This document shows positions 1-7,340 of a DNA stretch of 64,000 nucleotides, piece by piece. The notes under the pieces were generated by a model that saw only the letters and a list, made by a program, of their open reading frames with translations, ran no database searches and was not told the origin of the DNA. Source of the stretch: JBHHZJ01 sp046758005 (lineage in GTDB: Bacteria; Pseudomonadota; Alphaproteobacteria; Kiloniellales; J153); assembly GCA_046758005.1 (NCBI GenBank), contig JBHHZJ010000004.1, positions 1 to 64,000 on the forward strand. The letters run 5' to 3'. Every line of letters starts with the position of its first letter. The first letter of the stretch is position 1. The translations under genes were made by a program, and so were the position numbers.

Positions 1-117
1 TCGTTTATGCCCCGGGCGGCCGCTTGAGCGCCGCTCCGGGATAGCGCCCCGCCTTCGTGTCCGGCTCGAAATGAAGCTCTATCGATCAATGGGTTGGCAC
101 AATCCGTTCTTCGATTT

Positions 118-205
118 GTCATTGCCGGACGTGATCCGGCAATCCATCGAGGTCGCGGTCTCGCCGATGGATGGACCCTCGCGTCAAGCGCGAGGGTGAC
201 AACAG
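118..205. repeat. REP-like intergenic repeat of consecutive hairpins
   Basis: Two clear perfect hairpins lie in tandem. The first (121-143) has 9-bp arms around a 5-base loop. The second (175-197) has 9-bp arms, accctcgcg and cgcgagggt, around tcaag. Between them, ccatcg and cgatgg can pair as a third stem. The pattern resembles repeated palindromes scattered through alphaproteobacterial intergenic DNA. The rest of the first 347 bases holds no convincing gene. Confidence 0.55.
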
Positions 206-347
206 GGCCAACAACTTCATTCGCAAGCCATTGAAATCAATCAATTTATTTAGAGTCGGACTTTTAGCGATGCCTTAGCCAATGCCGTGGCATGATTTGG
301 GGTGCCAAGGCCGGGCCTCGGCCCACCCATTTGAGGGGGCTCCTGCC

Positions 348-950
348 ATGTACGATTCCGGCGATGGGCAGTATGAAACGTCATCGCCCCGCGGCTCCGG
401 CGGCGGCGTGTTGGGCAAGACGGTGCGCAATGCCGTCGTCCTGCTGGTCGTTCTCTTTCTCGTCGCGTGGGCGATGAGCGGGATTGGGAATATCGGCCGG
501 AATATCGCCCCCCCGGCCCCCGAAAACGCCGGCTTGGAGCAGACCGGGCCGAGCAGCGAGGTGCGGCGCGCGCCGGATGGAAATTACGAGCTCGTGGTGC
601 CGGCCGGCCCCTTTGGCCATTTCGTGCTGGACGCCACGGTCAACGGGGTCGACGTCCGCTTCCTGGTCGATACCGGCGCGAGCACGGTGACGCTCACGCA
701 GGAGGATGCGCGCCGCATCGGCATCCGCCCGGACCTGCTGGACTACAGCGCGCGTTTCCGGACCGCGAACGGGGAGATCCTGGCCGCGCCCGTCACACTC
801 CGCGAGGTACAGATCGACGACCTCGCGCTCCAGGACGTGGAAAGCACGGTCACGCGGGCGCCGCTGAACATCTCGCTCCTGGGCATGAGTTTCCTGACCC
901 GCCTCGCCGGTTACGAGGTGCGCGACGAGGGCCTTGTGCTGCGCTGGTAG
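348..950 (+). CDS. Membrane-anchored retropepsin-like aspartic protease (TIGR02281-type)
   Basis: A 200-residue protein. One hydrophobic segment at about residues 28-44 anchors it, with the catalytic domain outside the cytoplasm. The domain carries the retroviral-type active site DTGAS (Asp108) preceded by the hydrophobic FLV, and near the C-terminus the LLGMSFL segment typical of this family. Such proteins act as single-domain proteases, probably as dimers. The substrate is not known. I chose the ATG preceded by a gaggggg purine run 8-13 bases upstream. An in-frame ATG 66 bases earlier (282) lacks a ribosome-binding site. The gene is monocistronic, with an AT-rich stretch behind it. Confidence 0.8.
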   Translation: MYDSGDGQYETSSPRGSGGGVLGKTVRNAVVLLVVLFLVAWAMSGIGNIGRNIAPPAPENAGLEQTGPSSEVRRAPDGNYELVVPAGPFGHFVLDATVNGVDVRFLVDTGASTVTLTQEDARRIGIRPDLLDYSARFRTANGEILAAPVTLREVQIDDLALQDVESTVTRAPLNISLLGMSFLTRLAGYEVRDEGLVLRW

Positions 951-1017
951 GCCGGCTTCCGGGCGCCCTCGCCGTGCCCGTTCGGTCCTACGCGCCGCGG
1001 CCGAATTCGATATTTGC

Positions 1018-1112
1018 GGCAACTATTATTCATCTTGAGTATTCATTTAGTTATATTTTTATTTGCCGGAACTTTACCGTAACAATTCCTTGATGAATTT
1101 ATGATACCGAGA
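1018..1112. other. AT-rich island upstream of a small membrane-protein gene
   Basis: About 95 bases rich in A+T interrupt very GC-rich DNA, ending just before the ribosome-binding site of the next gene. Similar islands precede two other small orphan genes in this window (around 6600-6755 and 15300-15720). It probably contains the promoter; no clear -35/-10 pair could be assigned. Confidence 0.45.
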
Positions 1113-1135
1113 GGCGTCGGCCGGAGAGACGCCAC

Positions 1136-1531
1136 ATGATCACGTTCGGTATCTGCCTGATCTATTACGGCATCGCGCTGTTCCTGTATCAGGTCAACGG
1201 CTGGCTCACCGAAGGCCGGTGGGTGCCGTTCCCGGTCGTGCGGGCGTGGGAAGCCTTTTTCGGGGGGTCGGCGGCGGTGCCGCCGGCGCTCAAGCCGATT
1301 GTCGGCTGGCTCCTCGACTGGCCGCTCAGCCTCGCGCTTCTGGTGTCCGGTCTCGGCATCCTCGCAACGGTGTTCGCCTATCGCCGGCTCAGGGAGCTGC
1401 GGCGCGATCAAATGCGTCGCAAGTGGCTCGAGGAACAGTGCAAGACCCTTGGGTACTATCCGTGGGACGTGCCCAGGGTGCTCAAGGAGCTGGACCAGGA
1501 ACTGCGCTCCCCGAAGGCGGCCCGCCGGTGA
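1136..1531 (+). CDS. Small two-helix membrane protein of unknown function
   Basis: 131 residues. A hydrophobic segment spans about residues 3-21 and a second about 60-81. A strongly basic, helical cytoplasmic tail rich in Arg, Lys and Glu follows. The stretch between the helices is Pro/Trp-rich (EGRWVPFPVVRAWEAFFGG). The start has a good ribosome-binding site, ggagaga, 8 bases upstream. No family was recognised. The gene stands alone, preceded by an AT-rich island and followed 137 bases later by a CBS-domain gene on the same strand. Confidence 0.6.
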   Translation: MITFGICLIYYGIALFLYQVNGWLTEGRWVPFPVVRAWEAFFGGSAAVPPALKPIVGWLLDWPLSLALLVSGLGILATVFAYRRLRELRRDQMRRKWLEEQCKTLGYYPWDVPRVLKELDQELRSPKAARR

Positions 1532-1668
1532 AACCCTCCCCGCCGGGGAAAAATCTCGTTATCATGAGTTGATCGGTTTGCAGGACCGGAGGGATTGCAA
1601 AGGACGAGTCGGTTCTCCGAAGGGCATTTCTCTCGAGCCCGACCCGTCCGCTCACGGAGGGTGGAGGC

Positions 1669-2103
1669 ATGAAGGTACAGGCTATGCTGGCCCACAAGGG
1701 CGACTACGTGGTGACCACGCGGCCGGACGCCACGATCGATACGGCGATCCATATGCTCAAGCTTGAAGGCATAGGCGCCCTGGTGGTCAGCGACGACGGG
1801 GTGCGGGTCCAGGGGATCATCTCGGAGCGCGACGTGGTGCGCGGCCTGGTCGCCCATGGGGCGGACTTGTTGCAGATGCGCGTGGCCGAGCTGATGACCA
1901 CGGCGGTCAAGACCTGTACCACGGAGGAGAACATCAAGGACGTGATGGCCGAGATGACCCGCAGCCGCGTCCGCCATCTGCCCGTGGTCGAGGGCGGGAA
2001 GCTGTGCGGCATGATCAGCATCGGCGACGTGGTGAAGAACCGTCTCGAGGAGTTGGAGACCGAAACGAACGTACTCCGGGACTACATCGTCGGGCGCGGC
2101 TGA
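1669..2103 (+). CDS. CBS-pair (Bateman module) protein
   Basis: 144 residues made entirely of two CBS domains, roughly 8-65 and 73-135. The diagnostic segment GIISERDVVRGL ends the first repeat, and HLPVVEGGKLCGMISIGDVV ends the second. Stand-alone CBS pairs bind adenine nucleotides (AMP, ATP or S-adenosylmethionine) and act as sensors for partner proteins or respond to redox and energy state. No partner is evident nearby. The start follows ggtggagg. This is a very common small protein in Rhizobiales and Rhodospirillales. Confidence 0.88.
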   Translation: MKVQAMLAHKGDYVVTTRPDATIDTAIHMLKLEGIGALVVSDDGVRVQGIISERDVVRGLVAHGADLLQMRVAELMTTAVKTCTTEENIKDVMAEMTRSRVRHLPVVEGGKLCGMISIGDVVKNRLEELETETNVLRDYIVGRG

Positions 2104-2359
2104 CCGCCCCGCCGCCGCGGGATCGGGCCGACGGGCGCGACAAGAGCGGGGATGTTTACGATTCCACCACGTATGACTGATACGTAGCCGCCGTCGACTC
2201 CGTCTCGGAAGGGTCGGCCAGCCGATGCCGGTGCACCCGGGCTGCAAATTTGACACGGGGCCGCGCGCGGCGCCTCAAGCCGGATACGTCGAGCCGACCG
2301 GGCCTGGCGAGGGAGGTTTTCAGGTTTCCCGAGATAACCCGAGATAAGGAGAGGGGCCG

Positions 2360-3115
2360 ATGCGTTTCGCTGTTTGGCTGAGTGCCCTGGTGGCGGCGTG
2401 CCTATTGGCTTGGGCGCCGGGCCGCGCGGTGGCCGATTCGTCGAAGCACGGACACAAAAAGGAAAAGTATAAATACGAGGAAAAATACGAGCGCAAGAAA
2501 GGAAAGTATAAATACGAATACGACGACGGGAATTGCAAATACAAGTACAAATCCGGGCCGCGCGGCTACAAGGAAGAGGTCAAGTGCCGCCACGGCGCGC
2601 GGTCTGCGGGCGGCCCGCCGCCCTGGGCGCCGGCCCATGGCTACCGGGCCAAGCACAAGCGCAAGGACAGGCACGCGGAGGCCTACCCCTATGTCCCGCC
2701 CTTCGACCTGGGCCTTGGCCGCTGCAACCGCGAGGTCCTGGGCAGCGTGCTGGGCGGGGCCGCGGGCGCCGCGATCGGCGCCCAGATCGGCAGGGGCGAC
2801 GGCCAAACCGCGGCGATCATCGGCGGCGCCATCCTCGGCGTCCTCGTGGGCGGCAGCGTCGGCCGGATGATGGACGAGGTGGACCAGCACTGCATCGGCC
2901 AGGCGCTCGAGCACGCCCCCGACGGCCAAGCCATCGTCTGGAAGGACCCGAACGCGGGCGCGCAGTACCAGGTCGTCCCGACGCAGACCTTCCAGCGGCC
3001 GGACGGTCGATACTGCCGCGAGTACACCACGACCGCCACGGTCGGCGGCAGGACCCAGCAGGTCTACGGCACGGCCTGCCGCCAGCCGGACGGCTCCTGG
3101 CAGCTCAACGGCTAG
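2360..3115 (+). CDS. Glycine-zipper (17-kDa surface antigen type) exported protein with a Lys/Tyr-rich insert
   Basis: 251 residues with a cleavable signal peptide (about 1-25, ending AVA). Residues 29-78 are extraordinarily rich in Lys and Tyr, with repeated KYKYE-like units, then a basic Pro/Ala linker. From about residue 118 the family part begins: a glycine-zipper helix pair (LGGAAGAAIGAQIG and ILGVLVGGSVG) followed by a conserved C-terminal beta domain with Cys residues. Glycine-zipper 2TM proteins insert in or associate with the outer membrane. The start follows a strong aaggagagg. The Lys/Tyr tract is not part of the usual family and may be species-specific. Confidence 0.78.
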   Translation: MRFAVWLSALVAACLLAWAPGRAVADSSKHGHKKEKYKYEEKYERKKGKYKYEYDDGNCKYKYKSGPRGYKEEVKCRHGARSAGGPPPWAPAHGYRAKHKRKDRHAEAYPYVPPFDLGLGRCNREVLGSVLGGAAGAAIGAQIGRGDGQTAAIIGGAILGVLVGGSVGRMMDEVDQHCIGQALEHAPDGQAIVWKDPNAGAQYQVVPTQTFQRPDGRYCREYTTTATVGGRTQQVYGTACRQPDGSWQLNG

Positions 3116-3186
3116 CGGATGGCCGGCGATACGGCCGTGACGGCCCCCGGCCGTGTTGGCCGCGGCCGGTGCGTGCGCGCTTAGCG

Positions 3187-3684
3187 GTGAGCGACGAAGA
3201 CCGACTGCCCGGCGCCGAGTTTCGTGCCCGGGGGCTGCGCGAGGTCTATCTTCTGTGTTTCGTTCTCGGATGCGGCGGTCTGGCGCTCGCCGCGGTGTTC
3301 GAGGATTTCCGCACCCTCTTCAGTATCTTTCTTTTCGTCACGGTGACGCTTCTCGGGACGGTCGGCCTCTTCGACCGCCGGGTGAAGCTGTCGCTCTCGC
3401 CTGACGGCATCCGTTACGAACGCTGGGGCCGCGCCGTCGTTCCCTGGCACGAGTTCAGGGCCTATCGCCCAGTGCGCTGGAGCCGGAATCCCTATCTGCA
3501 GCTCATACCCCGACAGCCCGCGCGCGTCCTGCGGCACTTTTCCTGGCTCGGCAAGCTCAACAACCGCTGCGCCCGCCTGATCGGCCAGCCACCCTTCAGC
3601 ATCGCGGTAACGCCGCTGGATATTGTGGATTGGCAGCTCGAGGCGGTGATCAGGACATACTTGCCCTGTGCATCCGACACTTGA
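3187..3684 (+). CDS. Two-helix membrane protein with a PH-like domain, function unknown
   Basis: 165 residues from a GTG start. Two hydrophobic helices at about 19-38 and 43-60 are followed by a beta-rich domain (KLSLSPDGIRYERWGRAVVPW). The final segment resembles the C-terminal helix of small bacterial pleckstrin-homology-like membrane proteins. The ribosome-binding site is weak and no ATG gives a better start, so the boundary is uncertain. It lies 71 bases behind the glycine-zipper gene on the same strand and may be cotranscribed with it. No specific function can be proposed. Confidence 0.6.
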   Translation: MSDEDRLPGAEFRARGLREVYLLCFVLGCGGLALAAVFEDFRTLFSIFLFVTVTLLGTVGLFDRRVKLSLSPDGIRYERWGRAVVPWHEFRAYRPVRWSRNPYLQLIPRQPARVLRHFSWLGKLNNRCARLIGQPPFSIAVTPLDIVDWQLEAVIRTYLPCASDT

Positions 3685-4139
3685 GACGGCGCGCGCCGGC
3701 TCCGTGTATGATTCGACGAGGTTCGACAATAGGGGTAGACGTAAGCGAATTAAGCATCTTTGGTACCGGAAGGAGTTCCTTCCGACCATTTTGACACCGG
3801 TTGTCGCGGTGCCGTTGTGCGAGACCGGAAGGCACCGCACCTTCCGAAGCCTCAGCGCGGGAGTGACGCAGGTGCGCGGCCGGCGATCATCCTTGGGTCC
3901 CGCGCCATGCTGGATAAGAAATCTTATGCCGGCAGCCCGGATAACGCAGTGGCGGCCCGCGTGCGATTCCGACCACCACGCGGCAACCGTGATCGCCGCC
4001 TGGAAGTCTCCGAAAACCTGCGACCTCATCCCCAAATGCCGGTCATTGACGGACGATTCGACGACCGCTCCAAACGAAGGGTGGTCGCCGTGGACAATTT
4101 GCTGTTGCGGATTGCCGGCAACGGCGACAATCTAAGCCC
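3685..4139. other. 455-base stretch without a convincing gene
   Basis: All frames were considered. The longest open frame ending just before 4144 has no recognisable domain, no ribosome-binding site and a composition typical of chance frames in GC-rich DNA. A small hairpin at 3767-3784 is listed separately. Confidence 0.5.
3767..3793 (+). terminator. Possible weak terminator hairpin
   Basis: Arms cggaagg and ccttccg (7 bp, perfect) enclose agtt, followed after three bases by a run of four T. It lies 83 bases after the preceding rightward gene. The short T-run makes it a weak candidate. Confidence 0.3.
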
Positions 4140-4472
4140 ATGAACGTCTCCCGGTGGCGCGGGTTGATGCTGACGGTGGCCGTGAGCCTCGGTCTGCTGA
4201 TGCCCGAGGCGGTGCGGGCCGCCGCTCCGGCGCTTGGTTGTGACCGCGTTTCGTCGCCCGATATTTGTTGCGATTGTTGCGTGGTTTGCGACGAGTTCGG
4301 CATTGCCGGCGCCTGTCCCGTCTTCTGCGTGGCCACGCTCGCCCTTGCGACGCCAGTCGCGGATCTTGCCGTTCCGCCGGATCGTGCCTCCCCTCGGGCC
4401 GACGTCGATATTTGGATCTGCCACGCTCGTCCGCCTGATCCCGCCCCTCCTAAGCGGACCGCCTTCATTTAG
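4140..4472 (+). CDS. Small Cys-rich exported protein, possibly metal-related
   Basis: 110 residues. A signal peptide (about 1-28, ending VRAA) is followed by a Cys cluster (CCDCCVVCDE then CPVFC) and a Pro-rich tail RPPDPAPPKRT. The overall plan, a short exported Cys-rich protein ending in a Pro-rich tail, recalls DUF2946-like small proteins seen near copper-handling genes, but I could not confirm membership. The cytochrome c genes and the SCO1/SenC remnant just downstream fit a copper/haem theme. No strong ribosome-binding site precedes the ATG. Confidence 0.5.
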   Translation: MNVSRWRGLMLTVAVSLGLLMPEAVRAAAPALGCDRVSSPDICCDCCVVCDEFGIAGACPVFCVATLALATPVADLAVPPDRASPRADVDIWICHARPPDPAPPKRTAFI

Positions 4473-4583
4473 CTGACGGCCGTCGCGCGCGCGGCGAGCC
4501 GATCGGTCCCGTCCGGTCGCGGGCCGGCCGGGTCCGCGGTCTTCGGTAATCCCCAATGAACTCGACACATCCTGAGGTGGGCT

Positions 4584-5306
4584 ATGCGGTTCGGCAACGT
4601 CATTGTGCTTGTGTTCTGTTTCGATCTCTGGGCGGCTCATGGTCTTGCTTCCGAGCGGGGCGATCCGGCGAAGGGGCAGCAGCTTTTCAGGACGTGCGCG
4701 GCCTGCCATTCGCTTGTGCCCGGCCGGCACATGACCGGGCCCAGTCTCGCCCAGATATGGGAGCGCCAAGCCGGGACCGTGGACGGCTTCACGCGCTACT
4801 CGACCGCTCTCAAGCAGGCCGATGTGACGTGGGACGAGCAGTCCTTGGACGCATGGCTCGCCGATCCCCGAGCCTTCGTTCCCGGCAACCGCATGACCTT
4901 CCGAGGTCTTCCCGACGAGACCCAGAGGCGGGACCTCATAGCCTTGCTGCGCCACGTTTCCGAGCAAGAACGGCTAGCCCAGGACGGGCAGGCTCATGGA
5001 ATGACCGAAGGCATGGAGGGCGGCGGAATGAGGCGCCAGGGGCAGCCCCTCGGCCTCAAGGCCTTGCAGGCGAACGACCGTGTCGTCTCGGTCCGCCATT
5101 GCGGGGACACCTATACCGTCGTCACCGAAACCGGAGAGACGCACGAGTTCTGGGAATTCAACCTGCGTCTCAAGACCGATAGCAGCGAAAACGGCCCCGA
5201 GCCCAACCATCCCGTGATCATCCCCGCGGGCATGATGGGCGATCGCGCTTTCCTCGTTTTTGCCTCACCGGCGGAGATCAGTCCGTTTATCAGGTCGGCA
5301 TGCTGA
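4584..5306 (+). CDS. Periplasmic class I cytochrome c with a C-terminal extension
   Basis: 240 residues. A signal peptide occupies about 1-22. The haem attachment site CAACH lies at residues 38-42 and the likely axial Met is in GNRMTF, about residue 103. A cytochrome c2/c550-like fold therefore occupies about 24-125. After it comes a Met/Gly-rich linker and a roughly 90-residue domain beginning near LGLKALQ, with a VVSVRHCGDTYTVVTETGETHEFWEFNLRLKTD-like beta segment, which I do not recognise. The ribosome-binding site gaggtgg supports this start. It overlaps the next cytochrome gene by a few bases, so the two form one transcription unit. Confidence 0.82.
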   Translation: MRFGNVIVLVFCFDLWAAHGLASERGDPAKGQQLFRTCAACHSLVPGRHMTGPSLAQIWERQAGTVDGFTRYSTALKQADVTWDEQSLDAWLADPRAFVPGNRMTFRGLPDETQRRDLIALLRHVSEQERLAQDGQAHGMTEGMEGGGMRRQGQPLGLKALQANDRVVSVRHCGDTYTVVTETGETHEFWEFNLRLKTDSSENGPEPNHPVIIPAGMMGDRAFLVFASPAEISPFIRSAC

Positions 5307-5797
5307 ACATGAAGAGGTCTCTCTTCCTGGCCGCGGTCGGCTTGGCGGCGCTTCTCGTTGCCGCGCTGGCCTTCTTGCGCATGGAAATGACACCGGGTGG
5401 AGCGGATAGAGCGAACCCCGAGGATTCCGGACAGGTGGAATTGGGTGAGGTCGTGTACGGTGGAAGCTGTTCCGGCTGTCACGGAGACCGGCTCCAAGGC
5501 CAACCCGACTGGCGCGTTCGCAAACCGGACGGGAAGCTTCCCGCACCGCCTCACGACCAGACAGGTCATACCTGGCACCACCCCGATGAGCACCTGTTCC
5601 GTGTCACCAAGCTGGGAGTGAAGCCGCCGCTCGCGCCGGAGGGTTACGAGAGCGACATGCCGGGATTCGGCGATACGCTTACCGACGACGAAATCTGGGC
5701 GGTGCTGTCGTTCATCAAAAGTACATGGCCACCGAAGCAACGGGCTTATCAACAGCGCGTCGACGAGGCGTACAGACGCCAAGCCGGAAAGCGTTGA
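5300..5797 (+). CDS. Membrane-anchored or exported monohaem cytochrome c
   Basis: 165 residues with an N-terminal hydrophobic segment (about 5-26) that may remain as an anchor. The haem site is CSGCH (Cys57, Cys60, His61), and the likely axial Met lies in YESDMPGFG. The C-terminal helix TDDEIWAVLSFIKSTWP is typical of cytochrome c class I. The ATG overlaps the end of the preceding cytochrome gene. A second ATG 9 bases later (5309) is also possible. It is probably an electron carrier to a copper-containing oxidase, judging by the SCO1/SenC remnant that follows. Confidence 0.82.
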   Translation: MLNMKRSLFLAAVGLAALLVAALAFLRMEMTPGGADRANPEDSGQVELGEVVYGGSCSGCHGDRLQGQPDWRVRKPDGKLPAPPHDQTGHTWHHPDEHLFRVTKLGVKPPLAPEGYESDMPGFGDTLTDDEIWAVLSFIKSTWPPKQRAYQQRVDEAYRRQAGKR

Positions 5798-5860
5798 CGC
5801 ACCTCACCGATCCTGGAGGACGCCGATTCGAGAGGGCGAGCCAATGTTCACAGGCAAGGT

Positions 5861-6095
5861 TCGGTCGGAGCCTCGGAAACCCGCGAACTCGCGGAGCGCT
5901 ACGGCCTAAAGTTCAGCCCGGTGGAAGACGGTTACCGGATGCAAGGGGGTCGTCACGCATTTGATCGACAAGACCGGCAATCCGCGGGCGCGTTACCGCG
6001 GGCTGAAATTCGATCCGATGAACATGATCCTTCATATCAACGCCCTTGCGAACGATTATCACCGAGGACACCCCCAAGATAGATATCCGGCCTAG
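5861..6095 (+). pseudogene. SCO1/SenC copper-chaperone gene remnant (5'-truncated, frameshifted)
   Basis: Two adjacent frames together encode the C-terminal third of a SCO1/SenC protein. The first contains ETRELAERYGLKFSPV and GYRM. The second contains VVTHLIDKTG, RARYRGLKFDP and MILHINALA, ending at a TAG. The frames join at the run of five G at 5945-5949: removing one G gives one continuous protein. The thioredoxin-like N-terminal part with the copper-binding CxxxC motif is missing altogether, so the gene is dead even if the G-run is a sequencing error. SCO1/SenC proteins help assemble the CuA centre of cytochrome oxidase, consistent with the two upstream cytochromes. Confidence 0.72.
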
Positions 6096-6230
6096 AGCGG
6101 ATCGTGATTGATTGGAACCACTTGGCGGCTCCAATCAATCACGTGAATCCGCTCTATACATTACAGTTGGAGCAGATCCGGGTCGATGAATCGCCTTCGG
6201 GCGATTCTCATCGACCCGGATCTGCTCTAG
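6092..6230. repeat. 139-bp MITE-like element of two nested palindromes with CTAG ends
   Basis: The ends are imperfect inverted repeats (ctagagcggatc at the left, gatctgctctag at the right, 11 of 12 matching). Inside are two large hairpins, 6094-6155 and 6171-6226. The second has arms of about 25 bp around a ttcg loop. There is no coding capacity. Structure and location, between a decayed gene and a tRNA, resemble non-autonomous palindromic repeats that multiply in alphaproteobacterial genomes. The terminal CTAG may be part of the element or a target duplication. Confidence 0.7.
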
Positions 6231-6328
6231 GCGGGCGGCGCGCCCCGACGGCTCGGGCGGCACGGCTTGGGCGCGAGGGTCCGTGCGACGAAAGGCGTGA
6301 TTGAACGATGAATATCGTCGGGGCGAAT

Positions 6329-6419
6329 TGGCGGATGGGGTGGGATTCGAACCCACGAGGCGCTCGTCGCGCCTGCCGGTTTTCAAGACCGGTGCCTTCA
6401 ACCGCTCGGCCACCCATCC
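6329..6419 (-). tRNA. tRNA-Ser (anticodon UGA)
   Basis: Read on the minus strand, the acceptor stem GGATGGG pairs with CCCATCC, followed by discriminator G and an encoded CCA. The T arm is GTGGG-TTCGAAT-CCCAC. The anticodon loop CTTGAAA has anticodon TGA at 6383-6385, and a long variable arm (GGCGCGACGAGCGCC region) marks a class II tRNA. The D-loop region GGCCGAGCGGTTGAAGGC is typical of serine tRNA. Confidence 0.95.
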
Positions 6420-6589
6420 AGGGCGGGATTCCAAACAGTTATCAGATCGGTTCTGGGCCGGAAAGACCGTTTGCCGAAACCGTTTGGGTGTCGTTCGCGC
6501 GCGGCCGGCCGGTACCGGCCTGGGGACGGGGAGGGGCGGCCCCCCGTCGGCGGCGTCGGCGGATGCCCCGGCCGGCGCGGGCCGGCGGC

Positions 6590-6755
6590 GGGTGGAGGAA
6601 GCGTTTTTTACTTAAAACGTTAATAATAAATATTTCATTTTCGGATTTGATTATATGTCTTTTTCTGTTAATTTAACGTTCCGTTAACATCGGTTGCGCG
6701 GTCCGACGTAACGCAACGTAATAAAAGAGGCCATAATTCCAGTATCGGGAGGCAA
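6590..6755. other. AT-rich island upstream of a 58-residue membrane-protein gene
   Basis: The segment at about 6603-6690 is mostly A and T, with ttaacg/cgttaa half-sites (for example around 6670-6687), in otherwise very GC-rich DNA. It leads into a strong ribosome-binding site. From 6420 to 6590 no gene was seen. Confidence 0.45.
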
Positions 6756-6759
6756 AAAA

Positions 6760-6936
6760 ATGGATGGAGGGTCAAACAAAGCTCCGGGAGGCGTCGGTTT
6801 TTCCTCCGTGTGGGCGACTTTCGTGGCCGTAACGGCGGCGCTCTGCGCGGCGGCCGCGTTTAGCGGCAATCGGGACCTCGCCGAGGCCCTGGCTGGCGGA
6901 CCCGTGGACGCCGGAAACACGGACGCTCGAGGCTAG
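6760..6936 (+). CDS. 58-residue single-helix membrane protein, unknown
   Basis: A short frame with an excellent ribosome-binding site (gggagg, 7 bases before the ATG). It encodes a polar N-terminus (MDGGSNKAPGG), one hydrophobic helix at about residues 14-35 (VWATFVAVTAALCAAAAF), and a short acidic/Gly-rich tail. The strong translation start, clean membrane topology and dedicated AT-rich upstream region argue that it is real. No homologous family was recognised. It stands alone between the tRNA-Ser and a receiver-kinase gene. Confidence 0.55.
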   Translation: MDGGSNKAPGGVGFSSVWATFVAVTAALCAAAAFSGNRDLAEALAGGPVDAGNTDARG

Positions 6937-7064
6937 ACGCCGAGCCTCCCGGGCCCGGGACTCCGGCCTCGGCCTCGGTCCACCGGGTTCCGGGCTCGTT
7001 TCGCCGCGCGACGTCCGGGACGCGGCGGCGCTTCCTTTATGCTTTGAAAAGCCTCCGGCAACGA

Positions 7065-7080
7065 AACTTCAATCGAAGTT
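7065..7080. promoter_or_regulatory. Inverted repeat upstream of the receiver-kinase gene
   Basis: Perfect 6-bp arms aacttc and gaagtt around aatc, in a gene-free stretch of about 400 bases (6937-7340). Possible operator. No known regulator motif was matched. Confidence 0.3.
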
Positions 7081-7121
7081 AACAATCGTTCCCAATACCG
7101 GCCCGTAGAGGATTAAAAAGG

Positions 7122-7165
7122 TCCGGCCCGCATCGCGCCCACATCCGGCCCGCATCCGGCCCGCA
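7122..7165. repeat. Four tandem 11-bp units upstream of the receiver-kinase gene
   Basis: The unit tccggcccgca occurs at 7122, 7144 and 7155, with a degenerate copy (tcgcgcccaca) at 7133. The 11-bp period is about one helical turn, as expected if a regulator binds one face of the DNA. It lies 175 bases before the likely start codon of the next gene. Confidence 0.5.
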
Positions 7166-7340
7166 TTAGGAAAGCCTTAGCGCGTTATCGTTAAGTTGAT
7201 CGAGCGACCGGCGATTCACGGGATCCGCGTGCCTCCGCCCTCGTTCCATGGCCCGGAGGGCCATCCGGCTGAGCGCGGGGGAATTGGACTTGGCCGCGCC
7301 ATCGGCGCGTCGACAATTTGGATCGGACGGAGTGTACGCG

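Noticed and set aside
3789..3830. ttgaca resembling a -35 element
   Set aside because: No acceptable -10 at 16-18 bases; likely chance.
3760..4143. A 127-codon rightward frame in the gene-free stretch
   Set aside because: No ribosome-binding site, no recognisable domain, and competing frames of similar length overlap it, as expected by chance in GC-rich DNA.
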